Shown here: positions 54,610-63,248 of the stretch, piece by piece | Layout: each line of letters opens with the position of its first letter | How positions within the stretch are numbered: position 1 is the stretch's first letter | DNA from: Neobacillus sp. PS3-12 | GTDB lineage: Bacteria; Bacillota; Bacilli; Bacillales; Cytobacillaceae | Assembly: GCF_030915385.1 (NCBI RefSeq) | Contig: NZ_CP133268.1 | Location: forward strand, 1,798,001-1,862,000 | Direction of reading: 5' to 3' | DNA: 64,000 nt | Position numbers and translations under genes: made by a program | Notes under the pieces: model-generated | Told to the model about the DNA's origin: nothing | Seen by the model: the letters and a program-made list of their open reading frames with translations, nothing else | The model's database searches: none

Positions 54610-54882
54610 CAAACTTTTTCAACATTTTCATTAATTACAAGTTAATAAATTTATTCAGTTCGTCATGATTTATTTAGTTTCGTACATTTGAATTTATTTT
54701 ACTTTATCGAAGTTCTCAACGAGTATTTGGTTCAAATCTATAAAACTAGTAAGGCTAGGTCCATAGAAAAAGATAAATACATTTCCCCGTTTTAGAGGGG
54801 AATTAGACAAGAAGAAATGAAATAGGGGAAAAGCAACAATCAGTAACATCGGGGATTTTTAATTACCAAGGGGGAGATTGTA

Positions 54883-56211
54883 ATGCGGGGAAACTATCGT
54901 TATAAAATCATGATGATGATGGTCGTTATCACCATCATCAACTACATCGACCGTGGAGCCATTTCATACGGACAAGGATCCATTATTAAGGAATTTGGTT
55001 TTGACCCAATCGCTTGGGGAGCAGTACTTGGGTACTTTGGATACGGATATATTTTCGGTTCTCTATTAGGGGGAATTATGTCCGACAAAAAAGGACCAAA
55101 ATTTGTATGGATTACCATTGGGATTGCTTGGTCCATTTTCGTTATGGCCACTGCCATCGCAGGTAATGTAGGGCAGGCATTCTTTGGCGGATCAGCTATT
55201 GCAGGATTTGCAATGGTTCGTATTTTGTTTGGATTTTCTGAAGGTCCAATGTTCTCAACAATCAATAAAACAAACGCCAACTGGGCAGCTCCAAAAGAGC
55301 GCGGTATTGCTGCATCTGTTGGACTCTTAGGAACTCCATTAGGACAATTGCTAACTGCTCCTATTGCTGTTGCATTATTATCTTTCACAAGCTGGAAAAC
55401 AGTATTCGTTGTTCTTGGAGCTCTAGGTATTATCTGGGTTATCTTCTGGGCCAAAATGTTTAAAGACATGCCTGAACAACACTCGAAGGTTTCTAAAGAT
55501 GAACTTGCAAGAATTCGTTCTACTGAAGGCTTATTGGCAAATGAAACGATTGTTACAAAAGAAGAACAAAGTGTTAAATGGTATGAATTCTTTAAAAACC
55601 CTACAATGGTTTTCAACGCAATCGGTTATTTTGCATTCCAATATGTTAACTTCCTATTGCTGACTTGGACACCAAAATACTTACAGGATCAATTCCACTT
55701 CCAATTATCTTCTCTATGGTATTTAGGAATGATTCCTTGGGTCGGTGCAGTATTTACCGTATTACTTGGCGGTAAAATTTCTGACGCTCTTCGTGCAAAA
55801 ACAGGAAGCTTACGCATTGCCCGTTCTGGTCTTGCTGTTGTTTCCTTATTATTAACAGCTGCATGCTTCTTGATGATTCCAACTCAGCATTCCGTTGCAG
55901 GTGTTCTGACATTTATGGCAATTGGTAACGCCTTTAACTTCTTGCCTAACTCTGTTTATTGGACAGTTGTTGTAGATACAGAACCACGCCGTGCAGGAAC
56001 TTACGGTGGAATCACTCATTTCATTACGAATATTGCAACTGTAGTTGCTCCAACATTAACTGGATATTTAGTTGTTACTTATCATGGTTATTCTGCTATG
56101 TTCGTTGCAGCAGCGATTGCCGCTGTTATCGGTATGATTGCTATGATGTTTGTTAAACCAGGAGTCAGAGCCGCAAAAGTTTCTTCTTCATCACGTAAGG
56201 TGGCAAACTAA
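54883..56211 (+). CDS. MFS transporter, anion:cation symporter (ACS) family
   Basis: 442 aa, 12 membrane helices. NYIDRGAISYGQ in helix 1, GGIMSDKKGPK in the 2-3 loop, FGFSEGPMFSTINKTNANWAAPKERG in helix 4-5, typical of ACS carriers for hexuronates, glucarate, phthalate and similar organic anions. The substrate is not readable. A strong AAGGGGGAG site precedes the ATG. Its stop abuts the amidase start (TAAATG), so uptake and amide hydrolysis are coupled. Confidence 0.9.
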   Translation: MRGNYRYKIMMMMVVITIINYIDRGAISYGQGSIIKEFGFDPIAWGAVLGYFGYGYIFGSLLGGIMSDKKGPKFVWITIGIAWSIFVMATAIAGNVGQAFFGGSAIAGFAMVRILFGFSEGPMFSTINKTNANWAAPKERGIAASVGLLGTPLGQLLTAPIAVALLSFTSWKTVFVVLGALGIIWVIFWAKMFKDMPEQHSKVSKDELARIRSTEGLLANETIVTKEEQSVKWYEFFKNPTMVFNAIGYFAFQYVNFLLLTWTPKYLQDQFHFQLSSLWYLGMIPWVGAVFTVLLGGKISDALRAKTGSLRIARSGLAVVSLLLTAACFLMIPTQHSVAGVLTFMAIGNAFNFLPNSVYWTVVVDTEPRRAGTYGGITHFITNIATVVAPTLTGYLVVTYHGYSAMFVAAAIAAVIGMIAMMFVKPGVRAAKVSSSSRKVAN

Positions 56212-57570
56212 ATGGATTTAGTCACGACATCTAGACTCATCAGAAATAAAGAACTTTCACCCGTTGAGCTTGTTAACAATGCCTTGCATCAAATATCTGT
56301 AAAGAACTCGGAAGTGAATGCGTTCATTACTGTATGCGAGGACGAAGCTCTAGAATCTGCGAAAACCTTGGAACAGGAAATGCTGGACGGAAATCTGCGG
56401 GGTCCCTTGCATGGTATTCCTATTGCGGCAAAGGATTTAATTTTCACAAAAAACATCCGCACGACGATGGGTTCAAAACTATACGAATCTTTTGTTCCAG
56501 ATAAAGATGCAGCAGTGATTGAACGGCTAAAAGGTGCAGGTGCCATCATTATTGGAAAAACCAATACACATGAATTTGCTTATGGACCAATAGGCGATCG
56601 CTCTTATTTTGGACCATGCCGAAATCCACATCAATTAGAAAAAATCTCCGGCGGCTCCAGCAGCGGTTCTGCTGCTGCTGTTGCTGCTGGGATGGTGAGC
56701 GGTGCGATCGGTACCGACACTGGCGGATCGATTCGCATCCCTTCCTCTGCCTGCGGGGCAGTCGGGGTGAAACCTACATTTGGTCTAGTTAGTAAAAGAG
56801 GCGTCTTTGATTTAGCTTATACCCTTGACCATGTTGGGCCGATTACCGCCAACATCTCAGATAATGCTTTATTGTTGAATACAATTGCTGGCTATGATGA
56901 AGGCGATCCTTATTCATTGAAATCGAATGTGGTTGATTATTCCCGTTTGATCGGACAGAATATTCAAGGTAAGGTGATTGGAATCCCTTCTTATTACTTC
57001 GAAAATATTGACGAAGAAGTTTCAGCTGCGATAGCGAACTGTTTGAATGTATTTGAACGGTTAGGGGTAGTGCTGAAAAAAGTTGATATTCGCTGTATGA
57101 AAAGAATTGCAAGCCTGCAAGTTGTAACCATTCAAGCTGAAGCCGCGGCTGTACATACAAATACGATCCAGTATCACCGTGGTGAAGTGGATGAAGAAGT
57201 TTATGAACGACTGGTGCAGAGCCAGAACGTAAAGGGCTATGAATATGTGTTGGCCCAGGTAGAAAGAAAAGGTTTAATCACTGAATTCAATCAAGTATTT
57301 TCTGAGGTTGATATATTGGTGACACCAACACTGCCAATTCTTCCAACCAATATCGGCCAGCGTGACGTAGTTGTCAATGGACAAGTGGAAGCTGTTCGGC
57401 ATGCTTTGTTGCGTTTAACCTCTCCAACAGACTTTACCGGCAATCCATCCATATCGTTGCCGTGCGGTTTTTCAAAAAGCGGATTACCCATCGGAGTCCA
57501 GTTGATTGCTATGCATGGTAATGAAGACAAACTTTATCAATTTGGCTACGCACTGGAACAAAGTTTATAA
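56212..57570 (+). CDS. Amidase signature family hydrolase
   Basis: 452 aa. The Ser-cisSer-Lys triad is visible: Lys in GIPIAAKDL, the [14 protein letters not shown] loop, and the nucleophile Ser in [18 protein letters not shown] lies near the C-terminus. Similar to GatA, but no gatB or gatC is adjacent, so a catabolic amidase (carboxamide to carboxylate plus ammonia) is more likely. The transporter gene just upstream presumably imports its substrate. AAGGTGG lies within the transporter's last codons. Confidence 0.9.
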   Translation: MDLVTTSRLIRNKELSPVELVNNALHQISVKNSEVNAFITVCEDEALESAKTLEQEMLDGNLRGPLHGIPIAAKDLIFTKNIRTTMGSKLYESFVPDKDAAVIERLKGAGAIIIGKTNTHEFAYGPIGDRSYFGPCRNPHQLEKISGGSSSGSAAAVAAGMVSGAIGTDTGGSIRIPSSACGAVGVKPTFGLVSKRGVFDLAYTLDHVGPITANISDNALLLNTIAGYDEGDPYSLKSNVVDYSRLIGQNIQGKVIGIPSYYFENIDEEVSAAIANCLNVFERLGVVLKKVDIRCMKRIASLQVVTIQAEAAAVHTNTIQYHRGEVDEEVYERLVQSQNVKGYEYVLAQVERKGLITEFNQVFSEVDILVTPTLPILPTNIGQRDVVVNGQVEAVRHALLRLTSPTDFTGNPSISLPCGFSKSGLPIGVQLIAMHGNEDKLYQFGYALEQSL

Positions 57571-57572
57571 AG

Positions 57573-57603
57573 AATATGGGTCCTTAGGGCCCATATTTTT
57601 TTG
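57573..57603 (+). terminator. Rho-independent terminator of the MFS-amidase operon
   Basis: ATATGGGTCC and GGGCCCATAT arms with a short loop, then seven T. Confidence 0.9.
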
Positions 57604-57953
57604 CCTTTTCATATGGGATATGGCCTTACGAGGACACACACTATGATGCCACTTCTCTCCTTTTTTTCATAAGATCCGGCATCATACGGGCTCTATGATG
57701 CCGCTTCTCCTCCCTTTTTCATAAGATCCGGCATCATACGGGCTCTATGGTGCCGCTTCTCTACTCTTTTTCATAAGATCCGGCATCATAACGGGCTCGA
57801 TTATCCTTCATTCGTTCCATCCTTTTCTTCTCTCTAGCACAGCCTTAACAATAAGGATACCTAATTATAAATCATTAAAGATGGGCATATGCCTACTCTT
57901 CCTATAGAAACAATACATACACTGTTTTTGAAAAAGAAGAGGAGGAATGTTAA
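57604..57953. other. Gap between amidase and Gly-rich gene
   Basis: 350 bp. It holds the 52-bp array family 4 and the leader of the Gly-rich gene; no other ORF is supported. Confidence 0.75.
57642..57793. repeat. 52-bp phased inverted-repeat array, family 4
   Basis: TATGATGCC or a variant starts at 57642, 57694 and 57746; CGGCATCATA starts at 57677, 57729 and 57781. All steps are exactly 52 bp. Adjacent arms form CGGCATCATA, a 7-nt loop, TATGATGCCG, with a conserved TTTTTCATAAGATC block between hairpins. The last unit has one extra A. Confidence 0.9.
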
Positions 57954-58265
57954 ATGTTTGCTGGTGGAATGGGTGTTGGTTATCCAGGAGCAGGAGTTAT
58001 GGGATACGGTGCAGGAGTCCCTGGACCGGTTGGAATGGGTGTTGGTTATCCAGGAATGGGGCATGGCATGGGATTCCCTGGTGGTTACGGCGGTTATCCG
58101 GGCTATGGCGGTGTCACTGGCTTCGCAGGTCACCCAGGTTATGGCTATAGCGGCGCCACTGGCTTTGGTGGATTCCCTGGCCATGCAGGAGTAGGAATGG
58201 GCTATGGGGGCTTCCCAATGGGAATGGGCGGCTGTGGCTGTGGTGGCGGCGGTTGCGGTTGTTAA
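57954..58265 (+). CDS. Gly-rich small protein with C-terminal Cys cluster
   Basis: 103 aa, over 40 percent Gly, built of GVGYPG, GMGFPG and GGYPGYGG words, ending in GGCGCGGGGCGC with four cysteines. The low-complexity sequence resembles spore coat or exosporium proteins of Bacillaceae, but this is only compositional. GAGGAGG lies 9 bases before the ATG. Tandem short repeats in DNA (for example TGGGTGTTGGTTATCCAGGA at two places) suggest slippage growth. The other frames are also open by composition and are rejected. Confidence 0.75.
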   Translation: MFAGGMGVGYPGAGVMGYGAGVPGPVGMGVGYPGMGHGMGFPGGYGGYPGYGGVTGFAGHPGYGYSGATGFGGFPGHAGVGMGYGGFPMGMGGCGCGGGGCGC

Positions 58266-58290
58266 CCCCCTTTACATGAAACTAAATAAA

Positions 58291-58326
58291 AAAATTGGAA
58301 GACGAACCATTCGTCTTCCAATTTTT
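58291..58326. terminator. Bidirectional terminator
   Basis: ATTGGAAGACGAA and TTCGTCTTCCAAT pair perfectly over 13 bp with a 3-nt loop; A- and T-runs flank it on both sides, so it serves the Gly-rich gene and the convergent serine hydrolase. Confidence 0.92.
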
Positions 58327-58328
58327 AC

Positions 58329-59489
58329 TTATGATGATTTTCTTGCCAGAAGATAGAGTTGGTTATTAACGGGACCAAGTTTCACACCATTTTGGACATT
58401 GGATAAAAGGACAACATAAGTGTTTCCGTTTTTACTAAAACTGTTTAGACAGTTCCAACCTGGGAGCACACCGTGGTCAGAATAGCTTCCAGGGTCGCTG
58501 TACAAGCCAAGCGCGTAATTATGCTGGAATGGTGTAAAAAACTGCTTAAGACTTTTTTCTGACATCAGTTTTCCAGTATAGAGAGCATGGTCAAACAGGT
58601 ACATATCGTAGGCCGTTGTGTATACATCTCCACAGCCAAACAACTGAGACATGTCAGGAAGGGAAGGAGATATCATGGTACCGTCCTTTACCTTGTATCC
58701 CTTAGAAGGAAACGGTTCCTCGTTAAATGTTGTGCCGAATCCTGAGTGGTCCATTCCAGCAACATCAAAAACATGCTTTTTTACATACGTATCAAGCGGA
58801 ACCTTTGTGACCTTTTCTAAAATATAGGCTAAAATGGCATAGTTAGAATCACTATACAGCCAATTTGTACCAGGCTGGAATTTTAACGGCTTTTTTTCAA
58901 TCTTCTTCATTAAATCCTCATGGGATATTTTCTCTGCCGTTTCTGAGTGTTCTGGAATTCCTGATGTATGTGTTAATAAATGATATAACGTAATTTGATT
59001 TCCATTCGGGAAGTCTGGGATGTATTTTGACAACGGATCATTTATATTTAATTTTCCCTGTTCCTGCAGCTGCATGATTGAAGTGGAAATAAATACTTTC
59101 GTAATCGATCCAATATAGTGTACCGTTTGCGGGTTATTCGGTATCTTTTTCTCAAGATCAGCATAGCCAAAGCCTTTATTTAAAAGAACCTTATTGTCTT
59201 TTACAACTATGGCAGTACCAGTAAAATTAATGCTTTTGAGGTAATCATAGATGGCAGGGTTATTATTAGCCTCTTCCCATTTAGAATTCATTTTTTTCAT
59301 AGATGGATTTGCTTTTGAAGTAGCGTGCACGCTAATGTGGGAAACAGCTTTAGCATTTTTAGAAATATGATTGAAGTAACCGATGACAAAGGTGGTGAGT
59401 GCAGCTACAATTATAATCAAAACAAAGGAAAGGCGTTTCAATTCTTTTTCTCGCCGCAATTTATTTAGTTTTAAACGAATATCCGCCAT
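58329..59489 (-). CDS. Serine hydrolase of the beta-lactamase/PBP class C fold
   Basis: About 386 aa, membrane-anchored by a helix at about residues 20-40. Beta-lactamase domain: SITK with the nucleophile Ser, YSDSNYAIL (Y-x-N), and a late HGVLPGWN in the H/K-x-G position. Relatives include PBP4*-like carboxypeptidases, D-amino-acid peptidases and esterases. The extracellular orientation fits a role on peptidoglycan peptides or lipids. The start is ATG at 59489 behind AAAGGTG. Confidence 0.87.
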   Translation of the reverse strand: MADIRLKLNKLRREKELKRLSFVLIIIVAALTTFVIGYFNHISKNAKAVSHISVHATSKANPSMKKMNSKWEEANNNPAIYDYLKSINFTGTAIVVKDNKVLLNKGFGYADLEKKIPNNPQTVHYIGSITKVFISTSIMQLQEQGKLNINDPLSKYIPDFPNGNQITLYHLLTHTSGIPEHSETAEKISHEDLMKKIEKKPLKFQPGTNWLYSDSNYAILAYILEKVTKVPLDTYVKKHVFDVAGMDHSGFGTTFNEEPFPSKGYKVKDGTMISPSLPDMSQLFGCGDVYTTAYDMYLFDHALYTGKLMSEKSLKQFFTPFQHNYALGLYSDPGSYSDHGVLPGWNCLNSFSKNGNTYVVLLSNVQNGVKLGPVNNQLYLLARKSS

Positions 59490-59593
59490 GTATTGTGTCA
59501 CCTTTCAAAAATTAAATCACTCAAACATAGTATAAAACATTAGGATACTAGATAGCTATATAAAAATGACCAATTTTTCAGGAAGTAAAAGAC

Positions 59594-59625
59594 AAAAAAA
59601 CGGAGACTCTTTTTCTCTCCGTTTT
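59594..59625 (-). terminator. Rho-independent terminator of the 56-aa ORF
   Basis: AAAACGGAGA and TCTCCGTTTT arms around a short loop; T-run intact on the minus strand. Confidence 0.88.
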
Positions 59626-59634
59626 CGTAAATGA

Positions 59635-59805
59635 TTATGCATCGTGTTTAAGTAAACAATCTCTTTCCCATTCATCATATTGCTTGGAGGCTGTCCAGCT
59701 TAGCCATGAAACCAAGACTTTTAAATGATTTGAACTAACATACCAGAATTCCCAACGATGTTTTCCAGAGTTTTGATAGATCCCTGTTCTGTTTACATTT
59801 CGCAT
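59635..59805 (-). CDS. Hypothetical 56-aa protein
   Basis: MRNVNRTGIYQNSGKHRWEF continues to a Trp-rich, basic sequence ending LLKHDA. No membrane helix and no family recognised. AAAGGAG at good spacing before ATG 59805 and a following terminator support a real gene. Its Trp content (four in 56) is striking. Confidence 0.65.
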   Translation of the reverse strand: MRNVNRTGIYQNSGKHRWEFWYVSSNHLKVLVSWLSWTASKQYDEWERDCLLKHDA

Positions 59806-60202
59806 TGAACACACTCCTTTTTGATGTAAAATATCCTCGGCCAAGAAGGCACCTAATTCAAACCATCTTCATTTTTGCTTTATATAGTAGTGTAGATTAC
59901 TGATAATTATAAATATTCTACAAACTAATTCAAACTCCTTCTTTATCTCTCAATATTTTTCCGAAAGTGAATAATAATTTTTACATAATATGTTATTCAT
60001 AAAAAGTTATTTGTGAATCTTTGAACATACTTAACACAAATTTCAACCCCTTATATTGACTGTGTTTTTAACATTTAATGAACATTTTGTGTCATTTTTC
60101 ACAATTAATTGAATCTTATATTTAAATAGTATAAGATAATCATAGAAAACGCTTACATAGAATCAGCCTCAAAACATTCACTACATAGGGGGATTAGTAA
60201 GT
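59806..60202. other. Upstream region of the alcohol dehydrogenase
   Basis: 397 bp, AT-rich. It contains the sigma-A-like promoter and cre-like box listed next; no gene is seen. Confidence 0.65.
60109..60157 (+). promoter_or_regulatory. Promoter with downstream cre-like box
   Basis: TTGAAT (60109-60114), 17 bp, TAAGAT (60132-60137). Then AGAAAACGCTTACA (60144-60157), which matches the CcpA consensus except at the first base and sits at about the transcription start, a position typical for carbon catabolite repression. An inverted TCTTATA/TATAAGA pair overlaps the -10. Confidence 0.55.
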
Positions 60203-61363
60203 ATGGCAATTATTTCGCAAAGTGCATTTTTTAATCCATCAGTAAATCTATTTGGTCAAGGCACTGTCAATGAAGTTGGTACAAGATTAGCAGGCCTTGG
60301 CGTAACAAAAGCTCTATTAGTTTCAGATGAAGGTTTAAATGCTTTAGGGGTAGTCGATCAAGTTGCTGGTATTATTCGCGAAGCAGGCGTTGAAGTAGCA
60401 ATTTTCGCAAAAGCAGAACCAAACCCCACTGATAAGAACGTTGCAGACGGATTAGAATTTTATTTTGCTGAAAATTGTAATGGCATAGTTACTCTTGGCG
60501 GGGGAAGTTCTCATGACTGTGGTAAAGGAATTGGTTTAGTTGCCGCAAACGGAGGCACTATTCATGATTACGAAGGCATTGATAAATCTGCTAAGCCAAT
60601 GGTTCCAACAGTTGCGATTAACACTACTGCAGGTACCGGAAGTGAAGTAACAAGATTTACGATCATTACAAACACTTCTATAAAAGTAAAAATGGCAATC
60701 GTTGATAAACACGTTACACCAACTGTTTCCATTAACGATCCATTATTAATGGTAAAAATGCCTCCTTCTTTAACAGCTGCAACTGGTATGGATGCACTTA
60801 CACATGCAGTAGAGGCTTATGTTTCAACAGCTGCTACTCCAATTACAGATGCTCTTGCCATCCAAGCAATCAAGATTATTCCTGAATTCTTACCTAAAGC
60901 AGTTGCTAACGGTGAAGATATTGAAGCAAGGGAAATGATGGTATTCGCACAAAGCTTAGCTGGTATGGCATTCAATAACGCTTCTTTAGGATATGTTCAC
61001 GCTATTGCCCACCAATTCGGCGGATTCTACAACTACCCACACGGCGTATGTAATGCAATCTTACTGCCACATGTCTGTAAATTTAACTTAATTTCCCAAG
61101 AGCAAAAATTTGCTGATATCGCTGTTGCATTAGGCGAAAACGTTGAAGGACTTAGCGTTCGTGAAGCAGCTGAAAAAGGGATCAGAAAGATCGAGCAAAT
61201 GTCCAAAGATCTTGGCATTCCTGTCGGATTCAAAGGAATGGGTGCGAAAGAGGAAGACATCCCAACACTTGCTGAAAATGCAATGAAGGATGCTTGTGCT
61301 GCTACAAACCCTCGTAAAGCTAAATTACAAGAAATTATCGGAATTATTCAAGGAGCTCTGTAA
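60203..61363 (+). CDS. Iron-type (group III) NAD-dependent alcohol dehydrogenase, methanol dehydrogenase-like
   Basis: 386 aa, full length. NAD-binding TLGGGSSHDCGKGIGL; metal ligands in DALTHAVEAYVS (Asp/His) and GYVHAIAHQFGGFYNYPHG (two His). From memory the sequence is strikingly close to the Bacillus methanolicus NAD-dependent Mdh (SAFFxPSVNLFG, VNEVGTRLA, AEPNPTDKNVA, TIHDYEG). Group III enzymes oxidise 1,2-propanediol, butanol and ethanol as well, so methanol use is not proved. Expressed alone from a promoter with a cre-like box. Confidence 0.88.
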   Translation: MAIISQSAFFNPSVNLFGQGTVNEVGTRLAGLGVTKALLVSDEGLNALGVVDQVAGIIREAGVEVAIFAKAEPNPTDKNVADGLEFYFAENCNGIVTLGGGSSHDCGKGIGLVAANGGTIHDYEGIDKSAKPMVPTVAINTTAGTGSEVTRFTIITNTSIKVKMAIVDKHVTPTVSINDPLLMVKMPPSLTAATGMDALTHAVEAYVSTAATPITDALAIQAIKIIPEFLPKAVANGEDIEAREMMVFAQSLAGMAFNNASLGYVHAIAHQFGGFYNYPHGVCNAILLPHVCKFNLISQEQKFADIAVALGENVEGLSVREAAEKGIRKIEQMSKDLGIPVGFKGMGAKEEDIPTLAENAMKDACAATNPRKAKLQEIIGIIQGAL

Positions 61364-61393
61364 TTTATTATAAAATAATTAATTAAAATTAAT

Positions 61394-61446
61394 AAAAAGT
61401 ACCTTATAGATACACTTTAGAAATCTTCTATAAGGTACTTTTTTAT
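61394..61446 (+). terminator. Rho-independent terminator of the alcohol dehydrogenase
   Basis: AAAAAGTACCTTATAG pairs with CTATAAGGTACTTTTT over 16 bp with an 18-nt loop. Confidence 0.9.
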
Positions 61447-61544
61447 TACCAAGAAAAAAAGGACTAATATTGAAGAACAATCAAATCGTAATCATTTAAC
61501 CTTAAATCATCTATTTCATATTTCAAAATTAATAAGGCATTTTG

Positions 61545-61582
61545 AAAAAATAAAAGCCGGATTCTTATTGAATACCAGCTTT
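61545..61582 (-). terminator. Rho-independent terminator of the sugar ABC operon
   Basis: On the minus strand AAAGCTGGTATTC pairs imperfectly with GAATCCGGCTTT, followed by TATTTTTTC. Confidence 0.8.
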
Positions 61583-61607
61583 GTGCGATAATAATCTTTT
61601 CATCCTA

Positions 61608-62165
61608 TTATTCTACGTTTCTATGGTGTTCCGACATTTGTAAATAAGAAATGTTTAGCTCATCTGTTAACAGAATAATTATCATATCGAATAGAATCAA
61701 AAGTGACTGTTCGAATAAGTTACCCATTGGTTGTATAGATGGTACTACGTTATCCTTACCCTTATATACACAAGCCGGAATCCAAAGAACGACATCAGCC
61801 AATTTCGGTGTCTTTCTATCTGGTGTACCTGTCACCACTGCTATAGTTACTTTTGCACTTTTTGCCATTTCCGCCACATAGTGGAGATGTCCAATCTCTC
61901 CTGAACCCGATGTTAAAATAAGGAGATCACCTTTTTGTAAATTTGGCGTAGTGTCATCCCAAATCCAATGAACTTCCTTTCCCATGTGCATTAATCTCAT
62001 TGCAAAAGCTCTAGTGGCTAATCCCTCTCTACCAACGCCAACACAAAATATTCTATTTGCTTTTTTTACGCTGTCCATAAATGATCGTACTGAATGCTGT
62101 TCTACGCGCAATAGAACTTCATTAAGTTCCTTTAGAATTTTATTCGATAATTCTTCAAAGCTCAT
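61608..62165 (-). CDS. hxlB: SIS-domain sugar isomerase, 6-phospho-3-hexuloisomerase-like
   Basis: 185 aa SIS fold. CVGVGREGLATRAFAMRLMHMG, LTSGSGEIGHL and SIQPMGNLFEQSLLILFD are diagnostic of the HxlB/PHI group, which converts 3-hexulose-6-phosphate to fructose-6-phosphate in the ribulose monophosphate pathway. No hxlA lies in the window. It ends a sugar ABC-transport operon, so it may instead isomerise a phosphate of the imported sugar. The start follows AGAGGGA, 11 bp after the permease stop. Confidence 0.75.
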   Translation of the reverse strand: MSFEELSNKILKELNEVLLRVEQHSVRSFMDSVKKANRIFCVGVGREGLATRAFAMRLMHMGKEVHWIWDDTTPNLQKGDLLILTSGSGEIGHLHYVAEMAKSAKVTIAVVTGTPDRKTPKLADVVLWIPACVYKGKDNVVPSIQPMGNLFEQSLLILFDMIIILLTDELNISYLQMSEHHRNVE

Positions 62166-62176
62166 ATTATCCCTCT

Positions 62177-63235
62177 TTATCTAGTTTTTCTGGCTAAACT
62201 TTTATCGATAATAAAGTTTACAATTAGAACAATTAAAAGCATACTACCCCATAAAAGGTTTTTTGCATAAGGAGTAACTTGCCAGAAGGTAAACGCACTT
62301 TGTAAAATCTGTAGAATAAAAATACCAAGTACAACACCAGTGACCCTACCTCGACCACCGTTCGGATTTACTCCACCCAAAACAGCTACAAGTAATGCTT
62401 GAAGTAAAAAAGTATCACCATAACCTACCTTGGCAGAGTTTACACTCGATATCATAATGATAGAAGCAATTCCAGAAAGTAATCCACAAAAAGAATAAAC
62501 TTTGATAATTAATGATTCGTTGTTAATAGCTGTAAATCGAGTTGCAACATTATTTTCACCGTAAAGGTATACCTTTTTTCCAAAGGATGTTTTAGAAAGA
62601 ATAATCCCAACAATAACTGTTATAACTATAAACGCAATGAAAATATAAGGTACTCTTGAAACCGTTCCAATCGAAATATTAAGAAATCCATCAGGAAAGC
62701 CTACAATTCCCTGCCCATCAGTGATTGCCATTCCGATTCCCGAATAGAATAACATAGTTCCTAGTGTTGCAATGATTGGCGGAACAGACAGCTTAGCAAT
62801 AAGAAATCCATTAATTAACCCCAATAAAGTTGAAATAACCAGTATTGCTACGATTGCAATGATAATGAGCAAATTTGGTGAAAGACTACTGTGGTGCCCA
62901 AATACCGCCCCTGTTAAGATAAATCCTCCAAAGATACCAGATAAATTGGCATTTGAAATAATCGAAAGATCAATACCTCCTGTTAGCATCGATAGCATCA
63001 TGGCAAGCGCTAGAAAGCCAAAGGCAGGTATCTGGTAAGCCATTGAAGTAAGGTTATTTACCGAAAAAATTTTCGGGCTTAATGAAAGTTGCAAAAAGAT
63101 TATAATCGCTATCGCCAAAATTACCAAAACAGTAAGGTTAATATCACTGCTAAAATATTTTTTTAACCCAAAGTCTTTCTTAATACCTTTTTCAATCCCA
63201 ATATCTTTATTTCGTTCCTTTCCTACTTCAATCAT
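62177..63235 (-). CDS. Sugar ABC transporter permease (RbsC-like)
   Basis: About 352 aa with 8-10 helices after a charged N-terminus. ALAMMLSMLTGGIDLSI and LGTMLFYSGIGMAITDG, then LLQALLVAVLGGVNPNGGRGRVTG (the cytoplasmic EAA-like loop) mark BPD_transp_2 of ribose/xylose/autoinducer-type importers. Start ATG at 63235 with GAGGTG. Two permease genes in tandem imply a heterodimeric channel, as in AI-2 (LsrCD) systems; the binding protein and ATPase would lie beyond the window edge. Confidence 0.88.
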   Translation of the reverse strand: MIEVGKERNKDIGIEKGIKKDFGLKKYFSSDINLTVLVILAIAIIIFLQLSLSPKIFSVNNLTSMAYQIPAFGFLALAMMLSMLTGGIDLSIISNANLSGIFGGFILTGAVFGHHSSLSPNLLIIIAIVAILVISTLLGLINGFLIAKLSVPPIIATLGTMLFYSGIGMAITDGQGIVGFPDGFLNISIGTVSRVPYIFIAFIVITVIVGIILSKTSFGKKVYLYGENNVATRFTAINNESLIIKVYSFCGLLSGIASIIMISSVNSAKVGYGDTFLLQALLVAVLGGVNPNGGRGRVTGVVLGIFILQILQSAFTFWQVTPYAKNLLWGSMLLIVLIVNFIIDKSLARKTR

Positions 63236-63248
63236 ATCTGGCACCTCA

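Larger units (their letters stand above)
54217..54882. other. Long AT-rich leader of the MFS-amidase operon
   Basis: 666 bp without a credible ORF. It contains two identical 14-bp cre-like boxes, a degenerate third (AAATCCTTTCA at 54551-54561) and two TTTCAAAAAG words near 54468 and 54528. A long regulatory region for the operon downstream is the simplest reading. Confidence 0.6.

Noticed and set aside
54942..55616. 224-aa ORF antisense to the MFS gene
   Set aside because: Shadow of a highly biased coding sequence; no start signals.
57861..58194. Other long ORFs over the Gly-rich gene
   Set aside because: All frames are open through GC-rich repeats; only 57954 has a good ribosome site and sensible composition.
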